From positions 24,468,728 to 24,532,727 of the forward strand of contig OX463845.1 of assembly GCA_949825065.1 (NCBI GenBank): DNA of 64,000 nt. Reading direction: 5' to 3'. The DNA comes from Odontocerum albicorne (lineage: Eukaryota > Arthropoda > Insecta > Trichoptera > Odontoceridae). Numbering within the stretch: position 1 is the first letter of the stretch; each line of letters begins with the position of its first letter. Positions 23,001 to 30,904 of this stretch are shown here, in pieces. Below the pieces are notes generated by a model. It was not told where the DNA came from, did no database searches, and saw only the letters and a program-made list of their open reading frames with translations. Both the position numbers and the translations under genes were made by a program.

Positions 23001-26000
23001 TGGTATTGGATTGGATCATGCGCCTTTAGAACTTAATGGTTCAGGCTACATCCGTGACTACCATTCTGTGATCAGTCCAATAATCAACACCTCGCCTTAT
23101 TCTAGTTACTATGATATCTTCAGGGTCACACTGCCCCGTATTCAGTGTACAGTTTTAATGGAGTTCCAAAAAATTTCTAGAAAATTGAGAAATATTAGAT
23201 CTACATTTGAGAACAAAATTGACAAATATGTAACAAGTAGCTACGACTGCGAGGGAACTGGATTAAAATCATGTAAAAACTGCAAGACATGTTGCTTTTG
23301 TTGGCCTATAAGTATGTTTTCATAGCTTATAAATATTCATTATCCCTTTCGTTAACACAGGCATCCTGTGAGAGGTCTGTTTCTAAGGTAAAATATATCC
23401 TGAACCGATTATTAAATATCTTGAATCGTTTATGATAATGTCTTGTGAAAAAGATCTCTTGAGTAAGATTAGTAATGATGACGTAACAAACATTTTAGCA
23501 TTGAGAAGCAAATTGTTGAATATCTGTCTAATATAAAAAAAATACAAGGGAGAGGAGTGCGCAAAGTATTTGGAATAAAAATCAATTCTAATTACCAGTC
23601 AGCTGCTGCACTTCCCTGTGTTTAATATGGGCATAGCACCACTGTTGAAGCACCAAATAAGAGACCCATGTTTCTTGGTACTTAAATTGCAATTACTGTT
23701 TTATGGGTGAATCAATAATGCTTGCAATTAGATTTTGTTTCCTGCTTATAAACGTTATGTTGATAAGTTCATATGCAATTTTGTGTATCCCGCAGTTCTA
23801 TTCACTTATCAAACAGCGAGTTTTACAATCAAGGTGCTAAGGGAAATTTCAAGATGTTAAAAATATTAAATTATTTGAAAACTTAAAATAAAATTTTATA
23901 ATAACATTTTCTACCAGATTTCTGTTATATATTACAATAAACTTTAAAATTCACAAATTATTATGCACTCATTTAAATAAGTATTTTCTCTTTTTTCACA
24001 TTGCAAGATGACCTCCATAGCCTTGCGACCCGGGTGTAACGGGTTTGATTCCCATTCGTATCCAATTTATTTTTAAATGGGCTTCAGTGTAGTTTTCACT
24101 TAAGGCTTTCACAGGAAAACGGCATTTCTGGTTGATTAGAAGAAATTGCCACATGACAATAAACTCTCAAGATTGAACTGTATACAACTAATGTGTAATA
24201 TAGTATAATGATATAGTACAAATTAAACAATATGCATTATATTTACATTTGAAAAGTTTGCAAATTTTTCAAAATGGATAATGAAATTGATATAAGGTAC
24301 AAAACTAGTTTTATTCCAGTAAATATTTTATTTTGAACTCTCTAGGTGATGAAAGAAATGGGCTCACCATATGCAGATATTGAAATAGCTTGCTTCATGT
24401 CAGGTTCAAAGGGATACATGGGAGAGTGTGGAATACGGGGAGGTTATGTCGAGCTCATGAATGTACTGCCAGATGTTCAAGACTCACTTTGCAAATCTAT
24501 TGTCACATCCTTGTGTCCCTCTGTACATGGGCAGGCATTAATCGATTGTGTTGTAAGTCATTTTTATTCTATTGGGTGTACAAATAAGTCACCGCCGTTT
24601 GACAAAAGTTGGCGCCACCAGTAAGTTATGGTTAAAATTGTCAGATGTAAAATGTCATTATCGTAAGGTTGGACATCTGTCAACAACATGACCTTGAAAT
24701 ATTAGTGAATTTTTATCAGTATAACATATTTTTTTGTGTTCGAAAATGTCAAGTTTTGAGCCGAATAAGCGTCATTTGCGGGAACTTTTGATTTACTTCT
24801 TCAATTTGAAGAAATCTGCAGCTGAGGCGCATCGATTGCTTGTAGAAGCATATGGTGAGGCTGCCTTAAGTGAGAGAAGTTGTCGTGAGTGGTTTCAAAA
24901 GTTTAAGAACGGTGAATTTGACATCGAAGACAAAGAACGTAGCGGAAGGCCGAAAGTGTACGAAGACGCGGAATTGGAAGTATTATTGGATCAAGATTCG
25001 TGCCAAACGCAAGAAGAACTTGCACTTACAGTAGAAGTGACTCAACAAGCAATTTCACATGGGTTGAAATCATCGGGAATGATTCAAAAACAAAGAAATT
25101 GGGATTCATATGAACTGACACGGAGAAACTTTGAATGCCAATTTTCCACATGTGAAATGCTGCTTGCCAGGCATAAACGAAAGGGTTTTCTGCACCGTAT
25201 AGTCACTGGTGATGAAAAATGCATCCATTATGATAATCCAAAAAGGAAGAAATCATGGGGATCCCCTGGTCATGCCTTAACATCTACGGCTAAGCCAAAT
25301 ATTCATGGAAAAAAACTCTTGTTGTGTATTTGGTGGGATCAGCTTGGTGTCGTGTATTATGAGTTGCTCAAACCGAATGAAACCATTGCTGGGGCTGTCT
25401 ACCGAACATAATTGATGAGATTGAGTCGAGCACTCGAGGAAAAGCGCGCCCACTACTACGCCAGACACGACAAAATTATTCTCCTGCATGATAATGCTAG
25501 TCCACATGTTGCGGCACCGGTCAAAACCTATTTGGAAACACTCAATTGAGAAGTTTTACCCCACCCGCTGTATTCACCAGACATGGCTCCTTCTGATTAC
25601 CACTTGTTTTGATCGATGACGCATGGCCTGTCTGAGCAGCACTTCACATCATATGAAGATACCAAAAATTGAGTCAATTCGTGGATAGCCTCAAAAGATG
25701 ATGATGATGACTGACGCGGTATTCGTATGCTGACAGAAAGATGGGGAAAAGTAGTGGCAAGCGATGGGTACTACTTCGAATAAAACATGAGGTTCCGTTC
25801 TTTCACAATAAATGCCCATTTTTTTATAAAAAACGGCGGAAACTTATTTGTACACCTAATATATTGTATCCATATCTATTATTTATTGCAGTGTGTTGTT
25901 GACTAATGGTTTTAAAATAATCTTCAGATTAATAAAAACTGTTTGAATAAACATGGTCAACTAGCATTTTGGATAAAATTAAAATAAATGTATGTTTGTT

Positions 26001-29000
26001 TATTTACAGTTGGGTTCTGTATATACCATAGAATTTATCATTCTGCCTTATAAGTACTTTGAATATGTATCTAAACATCTCAGACATTATAACCAATGAT
26101 CTGGTGGACGACATAATATTCCATTTTGAGGCTAATTTTATTTATTGACGCTTATTAGCAGTAGTAGCTGGTTCATGCACCCAATTTCCTTGTTTTTGAA
26201 TCATTCCCATGGCTCTCAATCGTACGGAAACGGCTTGTTGAGTCACTCCCAATGATTCTGCAAGCTCCTCTTGCGTTTGACTCTGATCTTCGTCGAGTAA
26301 TGCCTCTTATTCTTTGTCCTCGAATTCGATGGGCTTCAGCTGCACTTTTCTTCCAATTAAAGCAGAAAATTAAAACCTCCCGCAAATGCTGCTTGGTCAA
26401 CACAAAATTCGACATTTTCAACACTGTACAAAACAAGGTTTTTGCATGAAACTCAAAGCGATATAAACTGAATATTATTGGCAGATGTCTATCCTCTCTG
26501 AAACCGTCAAAATCGGCTGTCACTATGAACCATTCATAACAGCCAGATCCATCTTCTGGAAACGGACCGGACTAATTTGTACTCCCAATACATTTTTAAA
26601 TTATTAACATATTATGCAATATGTACATAAAAATATATAAAGTATATAAAAGCATAAAAGAATGTTCATCAATTCTTATCTCATGAATATAATATTAATT
26701 TTAGTCTGTGGCATTGCGTATTATATCATTGAAAAATTTTATCTTAAATTTATACAAAAGTATTTCAATATATTTAACAATTGTGTTATATAAATAATTA
26801 TATTTTCTTTCAAATATGAGTAAAAAACTTTGTTTTTGATATAATAATATATTAAATAGGTTTATTTGCCATATATTCAAAACAGACGTTAATTTATTCA
26901 TATCACAGCAAACACTTGCAATTTACAACTAATTAATATAACTATGAAATAAACTGTTTAATTAATATTTACTTGAATAATCTGTTTAGTTTATTAAGTA
27001 AATTATGAATGTAGAACACCTGCATTAGTGGTTAATTCTCTTACAGTATCTTATACTTTTATGTAACAGTGATAATAAAGTGGATGATATATACAGGCAC
27101 ACTTCGCTTATATGACGGGTTATGTTTAAGACCACCGATGTAAAACAAATATCGCCATAAAGCAAATTACAGCCATTTTAACATGAATTAATGGATGTAA
27201 ACTTTTTAAGTGTTATAGAGCAAGATACACCTGTATATAATGCTGTTTTGTGATTAATATCACTTATCTAAGACAGTTTTTATACACTATATAATATAAA
27301 TTCAAATCAAAGTTAATTATGAAGTGAAATTAGTCTGAAACCTACCCAAAATCTAGCCTGGAGCACCAGAATGCTTAGTAATAGACTAAACATACCAATT
27401 GACTACAGAAATTGTATTTACCAAGTATTTATAAAGATAATTATACTGGTAGTAAAATGTACTGCAGAAATGCTAAATCTATATCAATTTTAGTATTTTG
27501 AATTAAATCATAAAACTAAATTAACTACTCGTAGCACTAGTCAACATATGTAAATAAATATTGATTATTTTTGGACAAAATTTCAGGTAAACCCTCCAAA
27601 GAAAGGAGAACTTTCATATGAATTATATACCAAAGAAAAATCAGAAATTTTCGAATCGCTAAAATGCAGAGCAATGCTGATTACTGAAAGATTAAATTCA
27701 TTTCAGGGATTCGTTTGTAATCCTGTTCAGGTAAATATCACTGTACATCAATACCTCTATTAAATATGGTTTATACGCCATATGCACAAAAAAATATTTG
27801 TGCATGATTACTATATAATTCTAATTATAATACTATCAAAATTGATTATAACATTTCAACTCAACCACAACTGTCATTATGACACAAATCATATAAATTT
27901 ATAGAGACAAATTCCTTTATAAATTAGCTATTGGATAACTCTGACAAAGATATGTCTTTGCAAATCACAATCCCTAACTCATTAGAAAATATCATTGATT
28001 TTAATTAGCGGCAACTCTCCTTATTTGCACAATTCTTAGTAATCGCCTTTGGGAAGCCTTTTGTTGTGTAATGTGAAAATGTTTGAAATTCAAATAATAA
28101 GATTGAAACATCCAATGGAACAATATATCATTAATTTTGTGAAGATCACACGGCACAAAATTTTGTTCATTATTTTTATTATACAATATTATAAATCATT
28201 TCCATAATTTATTGCTTGTGAAATCATGAAATAAACACATTTTTGTGTCTACTGTTCACAATATGTGCTAAATGTTGTTGGATAACAAGCTTAAATTATT
28301 ATTGATTTTTCTTCTTTTTACAATAATTCTCTTTAATGAGAGCACTTTGAGTATAAGAATTATTACAAACATTTGAAAATTTGTTAAGGTCAAAACATAT
28401 TTTTTTAAAGTAAATAATAAGACAATACTATAGTTTGCATCAATTTGAAAATACATATGTACAAGGCAAGATATGTTCTGTATAATTCTTATTTATTCTT
28501 CTTTGGACCATGCTAACATTCTTTCAAATTTATTATGAACATTTTTTTAGCTAGAACTCAAAAATAATGTTCAACTTAATAGTAATGTTTCCAAATTACA
28601 AATCTTACCTTGTTATACTTCTCTTGGTAAAAAACAGATATCACTTGAAAAAATTGCATGGCCAGGCCCTAGACATGGGTAGTAAACATATTATTTTTCT
28701 TTCTTGAAAAATGGACACAGAAGGAACTTTATGAGTGAATTCATAAGCAATACTGTTAAAGCTTTTTTGAAAAGTGAGATATCTATAACTACTTTTTGAT
28801 TTAAAGTAGCATGCTAGCTAATCAACTGAGTAAAAAGTAGTAACTGTTCAACTTTACAGCTACTCGCAGGACTAAGTTTGCTAATTACTTAAAAACACTA
28901 CTCAAAAGCAAAGTGTAAAGTTTATCAACTTATTAATTTTATAGTGGACAGACTATTATTGTTTCATTTTATCTATTGAGTTATTTTTTATTAATTTTGA

Positions 29001-30644
29001 ATATGGTAATTAACTTTTGTGTTTACTTTTAGAGCATATTTTTTTTCCAGGGAGCAATGTATGCTTTTCCAGAAATCAAGCTACCGTCAAAAGCTATTTT
29101 AGCTGCGGCAAAAGTAGGACAGCCAGCTGATACATTTTATGCTTTCCATTTGTTAGAAAAATATGGTACTGTATGGTATTTCATTACAATTCCTTTTTTG
29201 TTAGTTACAAAAATTTAAAAAAATAAGTAAAAGGGAATATATTTTTTTTTATGATTATTGAAGTGTATGTCTTTAAACTGTTACTTTGTTATTGCATATT
29301 ATATCTTTCGGTCAGCAGTCGTGGTCTAACTGATAACATTCATAGCACCCCAGGTTTGATTCCTGGTGGATTAAATTCTGGACTGGTTTTACTCTTAAAT
29401 CATTTAACATCTGAATTTATGTTTTTCTGCAGCTTATATGCTGTGTACCATAAATTCGTATATTGTTATTAAAAAACAACACAAAATAATGCTATAAAAA
29501 CTCTGCCTAATAAAAGGTTGCAGCAGATTGAACCAGCTGATTATCTTGGATCACTGATCTTCTTGCCATCGGGACTTTGAGTTTGATCAATCAAGTAACT
29601 GGAAGTGTTGAGGAGCAGCAAGTAAATGGACGGTCTCCAACAAGGTGGATAGACCACATCAAATAATGACTGGCTCCTCATTGAGTGATGCACTCATCAT
29701 GGCTTAGGACTGGGAAGAGTGGAGGTCATTAGGGAACCATACTCAGCCATGAGCAACACAACTAAACACATTTAATATTTCATATGTTATTTATAAGACT
29801 TCTGAATATTTTTTCAGTTTTAGTGCTCAATTAAGAAAAATTTTCTTTTACTCTCAAATGCTAGATTACACTTCTAATTCAAGTGAATAATTCATAATAT
29901 GAAAACCAGCGGCGGCCGGTCCCAAGGTGCGCTTGTGCGCTGAGCACCAATGCACCTCGAGATGCTGAGCGAATATGAAATATCGCTGTCTCACGGTTTA
30001 CTATATGTCTCTGTCTGCCCTATATGAATTTGCATTTCTGTCCGGTGCGTATTGGAGATCGCTCCGTTAGTATTGGCAAACTTGGCCGGTCAATTGGAGA
30101 GGAATAGAATTTAATTTAAATTTTTTTTAAATTTTCACTTAAATAAAAATACTCGTACTATTTGTCAATATTCTTATACATAATATTTAATCTATACAAA
30201 TATTTAACATTTTTGGAAGACATATTTGCGAATATATAATTTAATTATTGCGAATTATTTCTCCGGTTCAGCGCACCAGTGCACCTCTAGAGCTAGATAG
30301 CTACAATATAAAAAAAACTTGGAAATTAAAAAGAATAAAGATCAAATCTCATTGACAAAGAGTAATTTCTGTATGAAAAAACTCAAGGCGGAAAATTGAA
30401 AAAGATTGTTTTATTACTATGGGCTTTTTAAAACTAATTTTATTCATATTTTCTTAGATTACTGCAAAAATTTACTAATGATTAATTTGTTCTAGGCATC
30501 TGTATTGTGCCAGGTACTGGATTTGGGCAACGGTCAGGGAGTTACCACTTCAGAACCACAATTTTACCACAGACAGAAGTTTTGGAGGACATGCTACAAA
30601 AAATTGCAAAATTTCATTCAGAATTTGTTCAGCAATATACTTAA
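10952..30644 (+). CDS. GPT: Alanine aminotransferase, copy 1 (10 coding exons, complete)
   Basis: This is a PLP-dependent class I/II aminotransferase that interconverts alanine + 2-oxoglutarate and pyruvate + glutamate. Joining ten exons (10952-11074, 14496-14585, 15154-15248, 18205-18398, 19996-20198, 21222-21350, 24346-24552, 27587-27730, 29051-29165, 30496-30644) gives 482 residues, close to animal ALT (about 496). All junctions are GT-AG with phases 0,0,2,1,0,0,0,0,1. Landmarks in order are [35 protein letters not shown] (PLP-contacting Asn), [11 protein letters not shown] (Asp and Tyr), [11 protein letters not shown] (Schiff-base Lys), [15 protein letters not shown] and the substrate-binding Arg of GSYHFR. 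The start at 10952 has an in-frame stop upstream at 10874. It aligns with the internal ATG of copy 2, so no mitochondrial presequence is visible and a cytosolic enzyme is inferred. It differs from typical ALT at TTGATEA (usually STGASDA) and MSGSKG (usually HSTSKG). All catalytic residues are kept. Confidence 0.95.
11640..13527 (-). pseudogene. BEL/Pao gag-integrase remnant
   Basis: The minus-strand start at 13527 ([17 protein letters not shown]) leads into a coiled gag N-terminus. A frameshifted part then holds [20 protein letters not shown] and [20 protein letters not shown], characteristic of BEL gag. A zinc-knuckle-like part ([20 protein letters not shown], 12400-12310) comes next. About 85 bp later the reading is already the integrase end: [30 protein letters not shown] and [17 protein letters not shown]. 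Several kilobases of pol are therefore deleted. Multiple frameshifts exist. Confidence 0.85.
13582..14217 (-). repeat. 5' LTR of the BEL/Pao relic
   Basis: Runs from TGTATCGGACG at 14217 to about ...GTGCTGTACA at 13582 on the minus strand. It is about 420 bp once the nested MITE (13897-14115) is subtracted. The exact 3' boundary is inferred from the following TGGTCCTTCGAG. Confidence 0.6.
13897..14115. mobile_element. MITE with 63-bp terminal inverted repeats, nested in the LTR
   Basis: Left end TATAGTTCGGAAATTCTAGG and its reverse complement at the right pair over about 63 bp with three mismatches. The ends suggest a TA target. The internal part (ATTTTAATTATTTTATC and on) recurs near 33880-33990, identifying a second, diverged copy. 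There is no coding capacity. Confidence 0.88.
14223..14495. other. AT-rich end of ALT intron 1
   Basis: Nothing recognised apart from the branch and acceptor region of exon 2. Confidence 0.5.
14496..14585 (+). CDS. GPT: ALT copy 1, coding exon 2
   Basis: Thirty codons, [20 protein letters not shown] then [10 protein letters not shown]. The acceptor is TTTACAG and the donor GTTTGT. Confidence 0.95.
15154..15248 (+). CDS. GPT: ALT copy 1, coding exon 3
   Basis: Encodes [19 protein letters not shown] then [12 protein letters not shown] plus two bases of the next codon. It is one codon shorter than exon 3 of copy 2. Confidence 0.95.
15270..15905. mobile_element. Possible pogo/Tigger-like non-autonomous element
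   Basis: The left part reads AAAGTAAACCTCTTTAATTTG and the right end, inverted, reads TATAGTAAAACCCCGTCAATT. Terminal phrases of the form AGTAAACCTC..TAATT are common in pogo/Tigger-derived MITEs. The ends match only partly and the interior holds no transposase, so this is tentative. Confidence 0.35.
16181..16264. repeat. 42-bp tandem duplication
   Basis: Two adjacent copies of a 42-bp unit starting ATTTTTAAAACATGTGACGG, essentially identical. Recent slippage or unequal exchange is the simplest origin. Confidence 0.9.
16480..17361 (-). mobile_element. LINE fragment with YADD reverse transcriptase motif (family L1-w)
   Basis: The minus-strand segment 17361-17158 reads [15 protein letters not shown] then [21 protein letters not shown] is the catalytic box of non-LTR reverse transcriptases. 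Downstream pieces on the same strand match the 3' portions at 4188 and 47385 (LWNKTEKS-type, [18 protein letters not shown]). Frameshifts are frequent. It lies in ALT intron 3 in antisense orientation. Confidence 0.75.
17376..17480 (+). other. Pogo/Tigger-like terminus
   Basis: The sequence ATACAGTTACACCTCGCTTA (17382-17401) resembles the inverted terminus of Tigger-type elements. No partner end or transposase is found within a few hundred bases. Confidence 0.3.
17779..17967 (-). repeat. tRNA-derived SINE, copy S1, with intact tRNA-like head
   Basis: On the minus strand the head reads GTGGCCTAGTTGGTAAGACG (A box), a loop CTTCCAA, then GCGGGTTCGATTCCCG (B box). This is tRNA-Gly(TCC)-like but with a poorly paired acceptor stem. 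It is followed by a body found in the other copies, ending CAATAAGTCCACCAGGTTG on the minus strand. The shared body shows this is a SINE and not a functional tRNA gene. Other copies start near 24008, 42625, 44240, 46938 and 50928. Confidence 0.85.
18205..18398 (+). CDS. GPT: ALT copy 1, coding exon 4
   Basis: Begins within the codon shared with exon 3 (AG/A), reads [17 protein letters not shown] and ends [16 protein letters not shown]. It carries TTGATEA, where most ALTs have S-T-G-A-S-D-A. The donor is GTATTT. Confidence 0.95.
18625..19578 (-). mobile_element. mariner copy C, complete ends, internally deleted
   Basis: CGAGGCATATCCAGAAAC at the left and CTTTCTGGATACGCCTCG at the right form the inverted termini, each flanked by TA (18623-18624 and 19579-19580). 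At 954 bp it is a deletion derivative. It sits in ALT intron 4, antisense to the gene. Confidence 0.93.
18724..19410 (-). pseudogene. mariner (DD34D) transposase lacking the HTH region, open for 228 codons
   Basis: The frame is uninterrupted from MSNQSPAK through [18 protein letters not shown] and [12 protein letters not shown] to [10 protein letters not shown]. All three catalytic aspartates are present with 34 residues between the last two. The DNA-binding N-terminus is absent: SPAK is joined directly to [10 protein letters not shown], exactly as in the copy at 5857. A catalytic domain without its binding domain might act as a competitor of active transposase; that is speculation. Confidence 0.88.
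19580..19995. other. Intronic spacer with a small repeat
   Basis: Contains two copies of AGCCCGGCC(C/T)AATGG 24 bp apart (19759 and 19783). Otherwise AT-rich. Confidence 0.4.
19996..20198 (+). CDS. GPT: ALT copy 1, coding exon 5
   Basis: Encodes [19 protein letters not shown] through [11 protein letters not shown], the PLP-binding Asn motif of the fold type I large domain. The acceptor is TTTTAG and the donor GTAGAT. Confidence 0.96.
20350..20751. mobile_element. Candidate piggyBac-like MITE
   Basis: It is flanked on both sides by TTAA (20346-20349 and 20752-20755). The termini read CCCTTTTACAGGAT at the left and, inverted, CCCTTTCAAAGACAGGAT at the right. TTAA duplication and a CCCTTT start agree with the piggyBac end at 1974. 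The interior has no transposase. It contains a short hairpin (CCCTTTTCGTTCC...GGAACAAAGGG) at 20490-20519. It lies in ALT intron 5. Confidence 0.55.
20756..21221. other. AT-rich end of ALT intron 5
   Basis: No feature recognised before the exon 6 acceptor. Confidence 0.5.
21222..21350 (+). CDS. GPT: ALT copy 1, coding exon 6
   Basis: Encodes 43 residues including [16 protein letters not shown], whose Asp bonds the PLP pyridine nitrogen in this fold. Ends FHSFKK at a GTAAAT donor. Confidence 0.96.
21600..22207 (-). mobile_element. DD41D (rosa-type) Tc1/mariner relic
   Basis: The minus-strand reading from 22207 gives [16 protein letters not shown] and [16 protein letters not shown]. The two aspartates are separated by 41 residues, the signature of the ITm DD41D family typified by rosa, not the DD34D of the other mariners here. 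After DYFLWG a one-base shift is needed to continue into [19 protein letters not shown] and [16 protein letters not shown] candidate terminus (TAGGGTGGGTTTAATG) begins near 21600. The N-terminal half is replaced by LINE sequence at 22210. Confidence 0.75.
22210..23130 (-). mobile_element. LINE fragment: endonuclease end, RT start and C-terminal zinc finger
   Basis: On the minus strand, 23130-22990 reads a degenerate [12 protein letters not shown], like the end of an APE endonuclease domain. Positions 22810-22600 read [18 protein letters not shown] and [17 protein letters not shown], the start of a LINE reverse transcriptase. Reading then jumps to [40 protein letters not shown] and [18 protein letters not shown], the C-terminal tail with a zinc finger. 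The central RT is deleted. This family differs from the YGSETW family. Confidence 0.7.
23131..24007. other. Unassigned intronic sequence
   Basis: A 104-codon plus-strand open frame (23011-23325) overlaps the LINE antisense and shows no recognisable domain. A cysteine-rich end ([11 protein letters not shown]) is noted but not interpreted. The rest is AT-rich. Confidence 0.35.
24008..24215 (+). repeat. tRNA-derived SINE, copy S2
   Basis: The head is degenerate but retains the B box ACGGGTTTGATTCCC. The body matches S1 in reverse: GGGCTTCAGTGTAGTTTTCACTT, AGAAATTGCCACATGACAATAAAC and GAACTGTATAC. ALT intron 6. Confidence 0.8.
24346..24552 (+). CDS. GPT: ALT copy 1, coding exon 7 (catalytic lysine)
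   Basis: Encodes 69 residues with [18 protein letters not shown], the Schiff-base lysine segment, and [15 protein letters not shown]. The GTAAGT donor at 24553 is followed after 19 bp by a mariner insertion. Confidence 0.96.
24572..25859 (+). mobile_element. Full-length mariner just downstream of ALT exon 7
   Basis: The inverted termini TTGGGTGTACAAATAAG and CTTATTTGTACACCTAA are flanked by TA on both sides (24570-24571 and 25860-25861). The length of 1288 bp is that of a complete mariner. The left terminus begins 19 bp after the first base of the exon 7 splice donor. Transcription of the element is in the same direction as the host gene. Confidence 0.95.
24746..25783 (+). pseudogene. mariner (DD34D) transposase with five in-frame stops
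   Basis: A full-length 345-codon frame starts [14 protein letters not shown] and ends [11 protein letters not shown]. It contains the HTH region, [16 protein letters not shown] and [12 protein letters not shown] with 34-residue spacing. There are no frameshifts but five premature stops: TAA at 25409 and four TGAs (after TYLETLN, SDYHLF, EDTKN and DDDDD). Each TGA replaces an expected Trp or Arg, as expected from C-to-T or G-to-A decay, including CpG sites. It is inactive. Confidence 0.93.
26150..26588 (-). mobile_element. Truncated mariner, 5' end only
   Basis: The minus-strand terminus TGGGAGTACAAATTAGTCC (26586 downward) resembles that of the element at 24572. The coding start [20 protein letters not shown] then KKSAAEAHR is clearly related but distinct. 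Reading is frameshifted afterwards, through [18 protein letters not shown] remains. The catalytic half is missing. ALT intron 7. Confidence 0.8.
26590..27085. other. AT-rich intronic stretch
   Basis: Simple AT-rich DNA; nothing recognised. Confidence 0.5.
27090..27245. mobile_element. Short pogo-like MITE
   Basis: The left end TATACAGGCACACTTCGCT and the right end AGCAAGATACACCTGTATA are imperfect inverted repeats bounded by TA. About 150 bp, no coding. The CACTTCGCTTA phrase is pogo/Tigger-like. Confidence 0.5.
27587..27730 (+). CDS. GPT: ALT copy 1, coding exon 8
   Basis: Encodes 48 residues, [18 protein letters not shown] through [10 protein letters not shown]. The acceptor is TTTCAG and the donor GTAAAT. 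Confidence 0.95.
27731..29050. other. ALT copy 1 intron 8
   Basis: AT-rich. No transposon ends or coding similarity recognised apart from the exon boundaries. Confidence 0.5.
29051..29165 (+). CDS. GPT: ALT copy 1, coding exon 9
   Basis: Encodes [20 protein letters not shown] through AFHLLEKY plus one base. The donor is GTACTG, phase 1. Confidence 0.95.
29318..29480 (+). repeat. tRNA-derived SINE-like copy S3 (diverged)
   Basis: The head CGTGGTCTAACTGATAACATTC and B box CAGGTTTGATTCCTGG are clear, followed by TCTGGACTGGTTTTACTCTTA, comparable to the SINE body. The tail differs from S1 and S2, so it may be another subfamily. ALT intron 9. Confidence 0.6.
29510..29775 (+). mobile_element. LINE 3' coding fragment ([11 protein letters not shown] type)
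   Basis: Degenerate plus-strand reading gives [13 protein letters not shown], then ALIMA, then [12 protein letters not shown] in shifting frames. This is the tail found after the RT in many insect non-LTR elements. It is short and broken. Confidence 0.6.
29914..30300. mobile_element. Candidate non-autonomous DNA element (hAT-like ends)
   Basis: A GC-rich left end (CAGCGGCGGCCGGTCCCAAGG, then GTGCGCTTGTGCGC) contrasts with an AT-rich middle and a right end containing GCGCACCAGTGCACC, which partly inverts the left. A CAGCGGCGG start is hAT-like. I could not define a target duplication. Confidence 0.4.
30496..30644 (+). CDS. GPT: ALT copy 1, coding exon 10 and stop
   Basis: Encodes (G)[19 protein letters not shown] then the C-terminal helix ending [10 protein letters not shown] and TAA at 30642-30644. 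The HFR arginine is the one that binds the substrate carboxylate in this family. Confidence 0.95.
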
Positions 30645-30898
30645 TGCCTTTAACCAGTATAACTTAAACTTTTGTTGCATTGTATTTTACATATCTATAA
30701 AGTGATCAGTTTGATAGGAGATAGTTATTGTTTCAACAATTTATAGAACGTTCAAAAGATATAAAAAAAAATTTAAATGAAATATGTAAATATCCTAAGT
30801 CAATATTTATAATTTTAGTTGGTTAATGGTTAATTTTATCGACTACAATATCATTTATTACTGCAGATAAGTCCGTTTTTAAAGTAAAAGAAAGTACA

Positions 30899-30904
30899 AA
30901 ATAA
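30899..30904 (+). terminator. Candidate poly(A) signal for ALT copy 1
   Basis: AATAAA lies 255 bp after the stop codon. A second AATAAA follows at 31034. Either would give a short 3' UTR. Confidence 0.5.

Noticed and set aside
23011..23325. A cysteine-rich 104-residue gene
   Set aside because: It overlaps LINE sequence read on the opposite strand, has no recognisable domain and no gene context.
28551..28684. A cryptic extra exon in ALT intron 8 (TTTTTTAG acceptor, 43 open codons, GTAGTA donor)
   Set aside because: No similarity to ALT, the family has no insertion at this point, and such chance frames are expected.
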